Source: Phytophthora sp. 'mugwort'
Taxonomy: Eukaryota; Oomycota; Peronosporomycetes; Peronosporales; Peronosporaceae
Direction of reading: 5' to 3'
Length of the DNA stretch: 64,000 bases
NCBI GenBank assembly: GCA_033558025.1
Contig: JAUCEF010000005.1
Coordinates: 6,820,001 to 6,884,000 of the forward strand
The notes below the pieces were generated by a model, which worked only from the letters and a program-made list of their open reading frames with translations, ran no database searches and had not been told where the DNA came from. Position 1 is the stretch's first letter. Each line of letters opens with the position of its first letter. Positions 10,707 to 21,640 of this stretch are shown one piece after another. The position numbers and the translations under genes were made by a program.

Positions 10707-12390
10707 CGCAAGCTATTTCCCTCAATATCTTCATCACCAGTTCGGCGTGGATAGAATCTCTCTTTATCCACGTTGAAGTGGTAATGGAGACATTGAGGAT
10801 TGGTCAGAACAATGTTTCTCTTTGTGCTCTACTCTACCTTGCGATCGAATGTTGTACTGTACAACAAACCAAGTTTTAGACTTAAAAATCAGCGCCCATT
10901 TTTTAGTATATACACGCGATGATGCCAAGGAAAATATACCGTTGTCGACCGGCGGCTGATCATCAACTCTCGTCTTCTCAGATGTAGTGTAAGATGACGG
11001 CGCTTCTGGACTAGTATGTGGGTGATCTAGTGGGTGAAAAATTTCCGTCGTTGGTATTTCTGGACCAAAGTGGCAGTGCGAGATGACTATTGCTTCCCTC
11101 TTGGTGGCACACAAATTGCAAAAGCGAGGAGAGCAGCAAATTCTACGTGTGGTCGAGGTCGCTTTCGCTTTAAGAGCGACACAGGTCGGTGTTCTGGTAA
11201 TTTCCCTAGCATACTTGACTACCCCATATTAGGTAGTATCAAGAGCTTTCCTAGGCGCCTCGCTCTATCTTCATGTTCAAAGGCAAAAAACTAGGAAAAA
11301 CTGGGTCGCCAGACTCCGTCGACGAACCGCGGATATGACGAATTTGCCAATTTGCTCCTAGCCCTCCCGCGGATCGATGTCATTGCGTTGTTCGGCATTG
11401 TTTCGTAGCCACTTTCTTCCATAAAGTCGTATGAAAGTGGCTACGCATACCGTCTAAGAAGGAGGGGGTGAAGGTCACATAAAACTCCCAGGGGGGGGGG
11501 GGGGGGGGGAAGCGGCCAAATGGGCCCAGAGATGGGAGGCCTCCATGTTGGAGGCTCTAACACAAAACCATAATGTGACGCGGCGAAACGGTATAGTATC
11601 CTCTGCCAGTCGTACGATAGGTGTACATGTAAGTATGCATCCGATATCAAAGTAATCCGAAGCCCGACTGCAAGCCAAGTGTGACTAAACTGTATGTCTA
11701 TGGAATGCAACATGAACAAACGAAATGTATAAAACATTCAAACTTTTGTGTGAACCGGCTCAAATGGGATGCGATTGACCGTCGGTTCGACGGGAGTTGA
11801 CACGCTAGGATTGTTAATGTCGACTGTACAGTTTGTTAACTTCGCGTTGAAGCGGATTTGTTATATATTCTTTTTTCATGTGCTTGTTAATAACTGGCAT
11901 TGCAAGCACCGCAATGAACGGTACAGTAATGCCTGATGGCATCGTTACGCACAGGGGTCCAAATTCTTGCTATTGTACATACTGTATATACATGGCATTG
12001 CGACCAAGCGACCAGCTGGTGTGCATTTTGTGCCGATGACACGTGCATTTATAAATTGCAGGTTGCACATGTTGTAGAGCTCAAATGTAAACATATATTG
12101 TCACCCAAATACAAAACTGCATGCATCTACACTTTCTCCACGAGCCCTGTCCAAACAGGGTGTACGAATCAGATTTGGTCTTACAGCAAAAGCCTTCATC
12201 TACCAGAAAGTCGAACTTGCATGCTGCCGGATCCTAAGAATGGATGGTGACTTTTGGGGGGACATGAACTCAGGGTCTATCCGTTGCCACAGGATCCTGT
12301 GCGCTCATGATCTGCAGCTATACGTACAGACGAACATGAATACGAAAAGAACGATGCTGAGCTAGGCCATTGGGGGTTATTGGATAGGCA
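10707..12390. other. intergenic region without a recognisable gene
   Basis: Only short, stop-broken frames occur. A run of 19 G residues lies at 11491-11509. GAAAGTGGCTACG and its reverse complement occur close together near 11405-11450 and could form a stem. Two ATTGG (reverse CCAAT) boxes at 12369-12373 and 12379-12383 belong to the promoter of the pectinesterase that follows. Confidence 0.55.
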
Positions 12391-12409
12391 GCTCACTTCC
12401 CATTTCCTT
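12391..12409 (+). promoter_or_regulatory. oomycete Inr/FPR core promoter of the pectinesterase
   Basis: GCTCACTTCCCATTTCCTT matches the known oomycete composite core promoter, an Inr (TCAYTTY) joined directly to the FPR element (CAWTTTNYY), at every informative position. It lies 26 bases before the ATG at 12436, the usual distance for a short 5' leader in Phytophthora. Confidence 0.88.
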
Positions 12410-12435
12410 ACTCGTCACTCAAGTCTTCACAAGCA

Positions 12436-13452
12436 ATGCAGGTTTTCGTCCCACTCGTCGCTCTTGCAAGTCTCATCGCCGCAGTTGAATGTGTGTGCAC
12501 TGGACCGAATGCACGCACTACGCCCCCCATCGGTGCCATCGTCATTGACCGCACGGGTGCGTACAGCGGCAGCTTCAAGACGGTATCGGAGGGTGTGGCG
12601 AACCTATCCAACACGACAGCAGAGCACAGTATCTTCCTGATGCCGGGGACGTATGAAGAGCAGGTGACGGTGCCGAAGCTCAAGGGCAACCTGGTTGTGC
12701 AGGGCTACACGTGTGACACCACTTCGTACTCTGCGAACGAGGTTACTATCACCCATGCCATGGCGCAGATGGACGTTCCTGCCAGCATCACCAAGAACCG
12801 CAACGATTACACCAGTACACTACTACTCAAGGCGAGCAACGTCAAAATATACAACCTCAACGTCGCCAACACGGCCGGTGATGTTGGTCAGGCAATTGCC
12901 ATGAAGGTGGGTGGTGCCAACTACGGGATCTACGCCTGCAACCTTACGGGCTACCAGGACACTCTGTACGCCAATAAGGGCCCGGAACTCATTGCCAAGT
13001 CGTACATCAACGGAGCCGTCGACTTTATATTTGGTCTGTACGCGAAGGTCTGGTTCGAGTCCTGCGACGTTGAATCTGTCGGTAAGGGCTGCGTCACTGC
13101 CAACGGCCGTACCAACGACTCGAACCCTTCCGAGTACGTCTTTAATAACACTCGCGTGTTCGGCTCCAGTCCTGGCAAAGCGTTCCTGGGTCGTGCATGG
13201 CGGCCTTATGCCCGCGTCGTTTTCCAGAACAGCGAGCTCAGCAATGCTATCAACCCGGCGGGCTGGCAGACGTGGAACGGCGACAACAACACGGCTAATA
13301 TCTACTTCAAAGAGTTCAACAACAGGGGAGCTGGAGCGGCGACTGACAAACGCATCTCCTTTAGTGGAACGCTGGAGCAACCAGTGGCCATCACGGAAAT
13401 TCTTGGGGAGGATTACGAGTCCGCCTGGTGGGTGGACAAATCGTTCTTGTAA
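12436..13452 (+). CDS. secreted pectinesterase (pectin methylesterase)
   Basis: Intact 338-residue protein. It removes methyl esters from homogalacturonan in plant cell walls and acts outside the cell. A signal peptide is visible (residues 1 to about 19, VFVPLVALASLIAAVEC). The right-handed beta-helix family signatures are all present: PGTYEEQV at 70-77, GQAIA at 151-155, YQDTLY at 173-178 with the catalytic Asp175, VDFIFG at 195-200 with the nucleophilic Asp196, and LGRAW at 251-255 with the substrate-binding Arg253 and Trp255. The length agrees with a bare catalytic domain without an inhibitor pro-region, as in other oomycete enzymes. The start is fixed by the signal peptide and by a core promoter 26 bases upstream. 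The ORF has a clear GC-rich third-position bias. It stands alone rather than in an operon-like group; nearest neighbours are the membrane-protein pair and a MITE 110 bp downstream. Confidence 0.97.
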   Translation: MQVFVPLVALASLIAAVECVCTGPNARTTPPIGAIVIDRTGAYSGSFKTVSEGVANLSNTTAEHSIFLMPGTYEEQVTVPKLKGNLVVQGYTCDTTSYSANEVTITHAMAQMDVPASITKNRNDYTSTLLLKASNVKIYNLNVANTAGDVGQAIAMKVGGANYGIYACNLTGYQDTLYANKGPELIAKSYINGAVDFIFGLYAKVWFESCDVESVGKGCVTANGRTNDSNPSEYVFNNTRVFGSSPGKAFLGRAWRPYARVVFQNSELSNAINPAGWQTWNGDNNTANIYFKEFNNRGAGAATDKRISFSGTLEQPVAITEILGEDYESAWWVDKSFL

Positions 13453-13561
13453 GCTACTCGAAGCGCAGCAAAATCTGCTGAACAAATGGACTCCTAATAA
13501 TCCTCCTACACTTTGAATTTGAACTTGAAAAAAATCGATGTAATGCGAAGCAAATAAACTA

Positions 13562-13736
13562 CAGATCCACCTCGCCGATTTAATACCTTCGGTGGAAGCT
13601 TTTCGTATTATGTACAAAAACTTATTAACTATCAGAGCGGGAACTGAGCATACAAACAACCATAGGGAGCGAACTCAGTGGATGACTCAACGTATTAGGT
13701 TTGATGAATTATTTTACACAGCTTCTAGGGGGACTG
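13562..13736. mobile_element. TA-flanked MITE, copy 1 (Tc1/mariner- or pogo-like)
   Basis: The 175-bp element begins CAGATCCACCTCGCC and ends CTAGGGGGACTG, with TA on both sides (13560-13561 and 13737-13738). It is similar along its length to 38362-38547, including TTCGGTGGAAGC near the start and TACAAACAACCAT in the middle. CAG/CTG ends with a TA target duplication are known for Tc1/mariner and pogo elements. No ORF. It sits 110 bp after the pectinesterase stop codon. Confidence 0.8.
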
Positions 13737-13838
13737 TATAGTGTTCTACGAAGTACACCATGTCTTTACGTCTTAGCTAGGAAATTCTCCAAGAATTTTA
13801 TCAGGTATCGATCAATTTTAAATTGCATGTATATACAA

Positions 13839-13986
13839 TAATGTGCCTCAATAGCGATAGCGTCAAATCCTATAGTCTTCAGGAATGATGCATCAAAGAT
13901 ATACTGTAACTACAAAATGATTGGTATGGTTGTATATACTTGTTTCTTTTTTTTATATATCAGGTGTTCGCTATTGAGGCACATTA
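13839..13986. mobile_element. small TA-flanked inverted-repeat element
   Basis: A perfect 19-bp inverted repeat, TAATGTGCCTCAATAGCGA at 13839-13857 and its reverse complement at 13968-13986, encloses 110 bp of AT-rich DNA. Read with TA as target duplication the terminal repeats are 17 bp. It is unrelated in sequence to the MITE 100 bp upstream. No ORF. Confidence 0.7.
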
Positions 13987-14555
13987 CTGTAACATATACG
14001 TGATGGCGAAACCCATACCAAAAATGGAAAATTCGAAAGGGAGACTCAATTCGAATAACGTTTTCAGTATTTACGCCAGGACTTTATCAAGGCAAGCTGG
14101 ACGGCCCCGTAAACGAAGAATCCGTTCTCGTGGGGAACCGCAAGATTCACAATTGCGGCTAGTGCGGCGTCGCACACTGTCATAACGAGGCATGTACAGA
14201 TCGAACGTGAAACACACAACGGACGCATTATGAGAAAATAATGCTTCGATTCACGCTCGTTTTAATAAAATATTAAACACCATCCATATTTTACTTTCGC
14301 CAATCCCGTTCGTACATCGCAATATCAGTACTGTTTGACGTGGCCACCTCGTGCTCTACATTATCAGAAGCAGCCCTAAATCATAGACGTGCCTCCACAA
14401 AGCAGGTAGTTCTTGTACGTCTTACTGCGAAAGATGATCCAGATGCCGCGACTTCATCAGCTTGACACTACTCATCCGTGATCAGATTCTCGCACCACAC
14501 GACCGCGACGAACTTCAGAGCAGCAGGGTCCGTTCGCTTGTCGTTGTGAGTCTGT

Positions 14556-15173
14556 AGAGGAACTACCTTATCTAAGTGAAAATCTACTTAGATGTAGGTT
14601 CCAGATGTCGTTGATGTCGATGCTAAGTGAAATGCAGGATGGACCGGTCTGTTAAGTTTGTACTAATTAAGCTAACTTAGTACGAGCAGAAATAGTCGGA
14701 CAAAAGATTCGTCTCAACGAGGTCGCGAAATTCTACCTTAGCTAGAGCTTTTGCCTGCGCTAGCGCTAGCGCTGAATTAGACGCCTTCCTCTCCTGCTTA
14801 CCGTTTTCTTCGAACATGATGCCGCCTGCGCGCTCCAGCTTCGTCTTGAGGTGATAAACTCGGTCGAAGCGCGACTGGCGGCCTTGCGTGCGACGCGCTG
14901 AGCCTTTCTTGATTTCTTGTCACACTTGCACTTCTTGGCAAGGTGACACCGGAGGTGCGCAAACATTTGCGCGTTTCCAGTAAGTACAGGGCTCACTTTT
15001 GTGTGACCTGCCAACCTTCAAGTGGCGAAGCTCGACGGTCATAACATGGCCGCCTACAACCAAATCATATTATTTGATCGTTGTGCAAACTTAACGGTCT
15101 TTCGTAATCTCCTTAGTAAGTACTTATGGTTGCAAGTCTAAGTAGATTTTCACTTAGATAATGTAATTCCTCT
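14556..15173. mobile_element. non-autonomous hAT-like element with about 37-bp inverted ends
   Basis: Terminal inverted repeats of about 37 bp with a few mismatches start AGAGGAA and share TTATCTAAGTGAAAATCTAC followed by TTAGA. The outer flanks GAGTCTGT (14548-14555) and GTGTCTGT (15174-15181) agree at seven of eight bases, an 8-bp target duplication as made by hAT elements. The interior contains a minus-strand frame (about 15014-14766) with a Cys/His/Lys-rich start and no recognisable transposase. It therefore looks like a deletion derivative. Confidence 0.6.
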
Positions 15174-15253
15174 GTGTCTGTAGCATGAACAGCACTATCC
15201 AGCATCGTGAACTCCGTGTCCTGCACGAGAAGTGCGTCTCTAACGTGTGCGCC

Positions 15254-15462
15254 TGGTATAGTGCTTTTGATTGGACTAAATATCTACCAATGGGAAAGTG
15301 CAAACACATTCTATTTACACAGGCACTTAAGAAGCAAGCCTATGTTGGGCACCAACAACATGCCGAGGGATGTTGTGTGAGGAGGGCGCGCGGTACTGAG
15401 CCCGCATTTGAGGCTGTCCTCTCACTATTAAACTGACGGCCAACCAGCTAATCAGTCTAATA
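15254..15462 (+). repeat. 5' LTR of the Copia element
   Basis: It starts TGGTATAGTGC and ends CAGTCTAATA. It aligns over its full length with 22673-22881, for example through GTGCAAACACAT and GCCGAGGGATGTTGTG. The terminal CA expected for an LTR is replaced by TA in both copies. Confidence 0.8.
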
Positions 15463-15648
15463 TTCAGATACGTACTGAGCCGTAGAATCATGGTGAGGGG
15501 ACACACAAAAGGGACCCGAACCTGGACTAGAAGAATTCTTTGTACGATGTGGGGAGATAAGGCCCTCGCGTACATTGTGACTCTGGATGGGGCCGGGGGC
15601 CTATCAGCGTGAGTTGTTGGAAAAGGATAATCCGAGGGCGACGTGGTC

Positions 15649-16416
15649 ATGGTGGATTTCGTTGATGGAACGCCTAAGAAGTCGGTCATATCGGTGGAAG
15701 GGGAAAGATCGCAGGAGGAGCAGATTCAGCGCTGGAGCTTCCAACACTGGGCAAGGACACACAAGGGGCTGCTGAATCTTTTCAACCAGACGTTGCCAAA
15801 CGTCTTCTTGAGTGGTCTGTCGGATCAGGTGTCGAAGTTAACCCCCCGTCGACATATGGAAAGCGCTGGAGCAAACGTACGGACTCGGGGACGCGGGAGG
15901 AGTAATCGAGCTACTTCGGAAGTGGGGGCGCCTACCCCGGCGGACGGGAGCACCCTGGGGACCCTGTTCGCCCAGCCCAACAAGCTTCGCAACGACATCA
16001 ACCGTAATATGAGGGGTCTGGCTGAAAGGGATATGGTGACCGAGCCTTGGCTGTGCATTCAAGTACTGGTTCTACCTCAAAGTGAGATTTGGGGTAGCTT
16101 AGTAACTGTGACTGAGGAGTCGTCCACGCTAGAAAATGTGGAGACAAGTCTACGTCGTGAGTTTGGTGATCGGTCCAAAAAGGCGAGCAACGGGCAGACT
16201 GAGAAAAGACGCCCGCTCAACATCAACGTGGCCGAAAGGGTCACAGATAAGAAGCTAACCAAGGATGAAGCAACGGCGAAGGATTGCTTCTACTGCCTTG
16301 GAGATGGTCACTGGGATAAGGAGTACTCGGTGATGGCGGAAGTTCCAAAGCCTCCTGGAGGCAATTTGTTCCGTTCCAACATTCGCACCGAACCAGGCGC
16401 GAAACTGAAACGTTGA
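15649..16416 (+). pseudogene. Copia gag relic with damaged zinc knuckle
   Basis: A single open frame of about 255 codons from ATG 15649. The C-terminal part contains CFYCLGDGHWDKEY (from 16285), which is a CCHC zinc knuckle in which the fourth ligand is Tyr instead of Cys. The rest is hydrophilic and gag-like but has no other sharp motif. It stands in the expected place behind the 5' LTR. The reading frame ends at 16414-16416, and the protease region that should follow is not recognisable. Confidence 0.6.
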
Positions 16417-17119
16417 TAACGGTCAAGAAAGCGGCCGCCTTGGCTGCTGAGAAGGCGACAAGAGAAGAAGTCGAGGAGAGATCGTCTGTCGAGCACATGG
16501 CGTTCCACCGTCAGCTGGCAAGGCTCTCCAAGATACCGATAAGTTCGAGTTCAATGAGCAAGTCCCGGCGAGCGAGGCGAGTGAAGATGAGGTCCCATTG
16601 AACTCAATTAACTCAATGGATATCGGTGAGGAGGTACGGAAAAGATACGGTGGATATCTTTCTAAATTGAAGCAAATTGAGATTGACCGACAACCTATGG
16701 GTGGTCGATACAGGGGCTGGAAACGCGATAAGCTCGGATCGCCGGTGTTTTGCCATCTAGGCAGAGGCCAAACGCATACTTGCGAATATGGTAACGTGGG
16801 CACCTCGTCGACCAAGCTGCAAGGCACAGTGAGATTCAGTATACTCAGGTCAACGAGTTACTATGGTGATATTTCAATACATAGGTTGCCTTTGACAAGG
16901 ACTGCGGTAGTAATTTGTTGAACGCATATTACTTAGTCACGCAAGAATATCGCCATATTCAGTCATGGACTGGGAAGTTTCTGTACTTCTTGGATGTTAA
17001 GAATCGATTTATGTTTGCGGCAGTAGCGATCGATGCGGTGTACTACCTCCCGAGCAGAAGAGCAACTATAAATGCAAAAGTACTATCGGTGGAAAAGACT
17101 CACCAGCTCAGAGCTGAAT

Positions 17120-18120
17120 GAACGTTAAGAAAATGGCACCTGAGACTAGGTCATGTTAGGATAGGCCGACTGATGAATATCCTGTCCGGCGAAGCCGTTG
17201 AAGATGCACCACGTCAGACGGGAAAGGATATGGCTAAGATGCCGTTTTTCTGTTGATCATGTGAACTTGCTAAATCACAGATAATGTCATACAGAAATAG
17301 GGTAGGCGAAAAGGCTTTGATTCCCTTGCATACTCTGCATGGAATCAGTAGGAAAAATGAAGGTAACAGGTCTGTACACACCCAAGGACACAGGTACGCC
17401 CTAGCGGTAGTCGAAAGTACAACGGGCTACAAGTGTACTTTGTAATGAAGTCCCTCAGAGAGTAGGGGAAAATTGTTAAAGTCCTCACGAAGGTGTATAC
17501 ACCGACGCGAAGGTATATACACCGACGCGTGTTCCACAGGGTGGCAGTGATATGGCTCTGCAATTTTAGGTGACGATGGAGCGATGGGAAAAACAATTTC
17601 CATATAAGCGTAAGAAGACTAAGGACAGATGGTAGATCTGAGTTTGTAAATGCCGTCCTGAAAGGTTAATGTGCCAAGAATGGGCTAGTCTACCAGCAAG
17701 CCAATGTGGAATCACAGGAAGAGAATAGGTCTGCCGAGAGCACACCAAACACTAATGGAAAAGTAAAGTGTGCACTAAACATTGGTTCAGGTATGGCTAC
17801 AAAATGGTGGCCATAAGCGCTGCTGTATATGATAGCAGTGAACAATCGGATCCCAACAGCACGATTACACGGAAAACTCCTATGAGGCATTGCACGGTAA
17901 GAAGACCAGTGGGATACCGCTGCAAATTTGGGGTAGCACGTGCTACGCCCATGTGCCCAAAATCCAAGCGGAAAAATCGAAGCTCAGTGAGCGAGCCGTT
18001 GAGTGTAGACGTTTAGGATTTTCAGACAGCTATAAAGGGTATCGACTGCTGTATCGGAGAGGCAACCGGTATCGTATTGTCCGCGAAGTAAATTTTAGAG
18101 TAACATCGACTGAGGGGTGG
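17120..18120 (+). pseudogene. Copia integrase relic
   Basis: At about 17125-17250 the plus strand reads WHLRLGHVRIGRLMNILSG, the GAG-pre-integrase/zinc-binding block of Copia integrases. The core (17.35-17.76 kb) is riddled with stops. At 17890-18110 a frame reads WGSTCYAHVPK and AVECRRLGFSDSYKGYRLL, the typical C-terminal end of the Copia integrase. None of the catalytic D,D,E residues can be placed with confidence. Confidence 0.7.
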
Positions 18121-18846
18121 TTGAATTCTTTTTCCCTTCTGGCACGATTCAGTCCAGTACGGTATCCATAGCAGAAGTGTGTGAGCTAAATAAGAGACAA
18201 CGGCAGGGCAGTAGATTACTGCCGCAGAAAAGGGTCGAGGCGGATAACCCCCAAACCTCTGTATGTAACGGAGCGGTGGGAGTCCCGGAGTAACAGGTGT
18301 CGGTCCTCCACTCCCCGCAGCAGGCCCTCGCAAATGGTTATGGACTACGGAGGGGAGGGACAAAATCTTGATTCCCTCCATCATGGAACCATTGACCATC
18401 ATGTAAAGGCCCTCATCTGACGACGGGTTGGTCCGGGGGGAGGTGACTCTGTTCTTTTGCATACAGCAGGTTGAGATAGATGCACCTTGTCCTTTACGGA
18501 AGGCCGCCACGTCGGAACGCAATGATCGCAAGCACCGCGACGAAGTGGTAGCCGTTTGCTGACCAAACATCGAAGGTGAGGCCAATTTGTTGCCCTTGAG
18601 CTCTGCTATGATCGAGTCTCGATCGTCCTCCGAAAGACGCTCCATGTGCAGTACAGTGTCTTACTCGAAATTGGCAAAAGCTTGATGTTCTTTCGCACGA
18701 GCGGATGCTTGCATAAGCTCAGTTCGCGGTTTTCCACCACTGTCCATTCGATCTAGTCGTGGACCTCTCGTTCAGCTCTGTCCACCTCGACAAAGACAAA
18801 CACATACTATTGCATGCCTTCTCGCTGGGTTTGCCGAAACGCTATC

Positions 18847-19086
18847 TTAACCGTCGGTTCCCCCCTGCTTCCGGAAGAGGTGATCGACGCGATTGGTGTA
18901 GCCTTTGTTGGGTTTCTGTAAGCTCGTGCTGTTGCACAGACGGCATTTCCACTCGGTAGTAGTCTGCTGTATAAGCAATGTGTGAGCGATGTCCCTGTTG
19001 GAAACCGAAAACGCCATGCTGATACTCACGGGCTGGGGATGGGGCTTGGGGACTGCAGTGTGGATGTCGAATTCCAGGAAGTGCAC
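18847..19086 (-). pseudogene. hAT/BED zinc-finger fragment nested in the Copia element
   Basis: On the minus strand, opposite to the Copia polyprotein, a frame reads TTEWKCRLCNS and then QKPNKGYTNRVDHLF. This pattern of W-x-C-x-x-C followed by GYTN-x-x-DH resembles the BED-type finger at the N-terminus of oomycete hAT transposases. It lies in a stretch of roughly 1.1 kb (18.2-19.3 kb) that interrupts the distance between Copia integrase and reverse transcriptase. The catalytic part of a transposase is not visible. Confidence 0.4.
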
Positions 19087-19469
19087 AGAACACTACATCC
19101 GCAGCAACGACTGGTCTCGGCATTTCATATCCTTCTGTTTGTATACCGACCAACAATGGGACCCCTTCATTGTCCCGCTGCCACCCACCATGGCCGTAAA
19201 GTACGATTAGGGTTATGGTCATACCAGACCTTTTCTTGCGAGACCCTGCCCCGCAGCCGACGCAAGCGAACACCGAACTTACGTCTTCGGAATTATGTAG
19301 TATCCGTAAATGCTGTTACTATAGCGCCAAAGTGATATTAATTCCGCAATCACACAAAGAGGCCAAAAGGGGCCCGTATGGCAAGCAGCGGGGGGCAGCA
19401 GTACACCTTGAGTATCAGGCATTGATAGCGAGTGATATGTGGGAATAGCACCTCTACGAAAAGGGCGAA

Positions 19470-20830
19470 AAGTATTAGGCTGCCATTGGGTATTCGATTT
19501 TAAGTATTATCATGATGGCATGGTTGACAGGTTTAAGGCCAGACTGGCGGTGAGCGGTAATACACAAATCCAAGGTATAGATTTCACTAAGATTTTCATC
19601 GTCGGTAGCGTGATATGAATCACTTCGACTGCTACTCGCCATTGCCACAATCACAGACATACATGTCCGCCATGCGGATGTGTCCACAGCGTTCCTTAAC
19701 GGAACGCTCCCCTATGGCTTTCGCACGGCGACGCGTCGAGCGTTTTCAAATTAAGGAACAGTTGTATAGGCTGAAGCTATCCCCGCGGATATTGTATGCT
19801 CTGCTTAATCAGTTTCTAGTAAGCCTAGGGTTTTGTCGATGCAAAAGCGAATACTGTTTGTACCGTCAAAAACGGGAGGTAAATGGTGCGGCACATGTAG
19901 TACGCATCTGATGTACGTGGATGGTATCGCGATCACGGCGACAAATATCAATTTGCTGCAAAAGGTTAAAGCCAAATTAGCATCAAAGTTCACTATGAAG
20001 GACCTCGGTGATATCCATTACCTACTGACTATGGAGATAAAGAGAGATCCCATTATGTTTCAGCACAAATATATTATGGATTTGCTACAAAGGTTGATAT
20101 GTTTGCCTGCAACGTAGAGTCAACCCCTCAAGCAAAAAGTATAGCCCTGAGAAGGAGGGAAATATGAATCCGGAGCAAATAGCAGCTCAGCCATTTGACT
20201 ATAGGAGCCTGGTGGGATCATTAATGTATCTTGTAAGAGGAACCTGTCCTGATATTGCTAATGCTGCAAGAGAGTTAAGCAAATTCCTATCATGCTATAA
20301 TAAGAGCCATTATAGGGCACCCCAGAGAGTACTAAAGTGTCTGAAGGAACGTCGACGTACGGCCTCGTATTTGATGGAAAGCGCAAAGAGTGATATACGA
20401 CCTGTACACAGACGCGAGCTTCGCGAATGCTACTGAAAACAGAAAGTCAGTCACTGGGTATGTAAGCATTGTGGCCGATGCATATATTACTTGGAATAGC
20501 TCAAGCCAAAACAGAGTGAGTCTGCATACAGCACAGGCGGAGCTAATAGCAGCAAGTGAGAGCGAATGGATTTGGGTACTATTAGAGGAGCTTGGATTTA
20601 AGCTGTTAAAAACAATCGTATGTTGGTGCATACGAGATCCTGCGAATCATACTTCTACCAAGCACATTGAGATCAAAGGTTTATATGCTAGATAAGTTCA
20701 TGACAAGGTAGCATAGTAGTGAATTACTGCAACACAAATGATATGGTGGCTGATGCCCTAACAAAGGCACTACCACAAATCCAGTTTGAGAAATTGAGGA
20801 GCATGATGGGAGTCAAAGTCCTAAGACTCC
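19470..20830 (+). pseudogene. Copia reverse transcriptase and RNase H relic
   Basis: Frames in order contain VDRFKARLAVSG and IQGIDFTKIF (start of RVT_2), YVDGIAITATN (active-site YVDD with its second Asp changed to Gly), KFTMKDLGDIHYLLTMEIKR, then QPFDYRSLVGSLMYL, RNase H DLYTDASFAN and AELIAASESEWIWVLLEELG, and finally MVADALTKALP near 20740-20775. These are the classic ordered blocks of a Copia polyprotein. Frame changes occur near 19610, 19860, 20110, 20390 and 20690. Confidence 0.88.
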
Positions 20831-21175
20831 GTCACTGCGAAGACAAGAGACGAATCAATGTCCATTGAAAGATAATCTTGCGCGACTTGTAAGATGCAGT
20901 GGCAATGAACGTCCATCCGGGCTAGAAGGTAAACATCGACCATCCTACATCAATTTATAGTAACATGTGTGTCTGTCTGTCCGAATCCTGCCTGGCAGCC
21001 TGCATCTCACTTTCGGCATGGCTTGGCGTTGCGTTTAGTACTGCCACCAACCCATAGAATCGAATCCCACTATCTTTCCGACTCGAACAACTATGCCTGA
21101 AATTGCACAAATGTCCGTGCGTCACGTTTAAAACCCTTTTCATCGGCTAGATCCATGTATTTTTAATTGCTTGCG

Positions 21176-21640
21176 AGCGCAGCGAGGCGGCCTCCCATTG
21201 GGTCAAACTCTCTATTGTTGGCCTAGCGAAGAGAAGGCGGCCACCCTACGCGATAGGAATAATGAAGCGAGCAGCGAGCGGAACGGAGTGGGACCAAGGT
21301 AAGAGTAGTGAATCGAGCTGGTACAACAGGCGGAACGGGGTGGGATACGATAGGAGTAGTGAAGGGAGCTGGAGCAGCGAGTGAAACGGGGTGGAACCCA
21401 ACCAACATACACCGCCCGCAAAGCGGGCGGCGCTCGGCTAGTTACTATATTCGCTAACGTAGATCGGCGTCCGTCCGTCCGTCCGTCACCGTTTTTTTGC
21501 TATTGTTCAAATTTTGCCGCCGAGGGAAGCGAAGGTGGCTTTCCATTGGCTCAAACTCTCTATTACTTCCGAGCGCAGCGATGACGGCCTCCCATTGGCT
21601 GAAATTTCGGCCGTGCGAAGCGAAGGCGGCGGCGCCATTA
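21176..21640. repeat. GC-rich imperfect repeat cluster inside the Copia element
   Basis: Copies of a motif close to GCGCAGCGAGGCGGCCTCCC followed by ATTGG and TCAAACTCTCTATT occur near 21177, 21521 and 21570. Between 21240 and 21405 a unit of about 51 bp is repeated three times, visible on the minus strand as a repeating HYSY peptide pattern. No gene is recognised from 20.9 to 22.67 kb. Confidence 0.6.

Noticed and set aside
11491..11509. 19-G homopolymer as a regulatory G-quadruplex
   Set aside because: It lies far from any start codon and a simple slippage tract explains it. The length is also uncertain in sequencing.
12823..13659. 278-codon minus-strand ORF across the pectinesterase
   Set aside because: It is antisense to a gene with all catalytic motifs and strong third-position bias.
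18022..18645. 207-codon minus-strand ORF inside the Copia region
   Set aside because: The first part could be real, but the second part is antisense to the recognisable Copia integrase end and has no domain. It is not listed as a gene.
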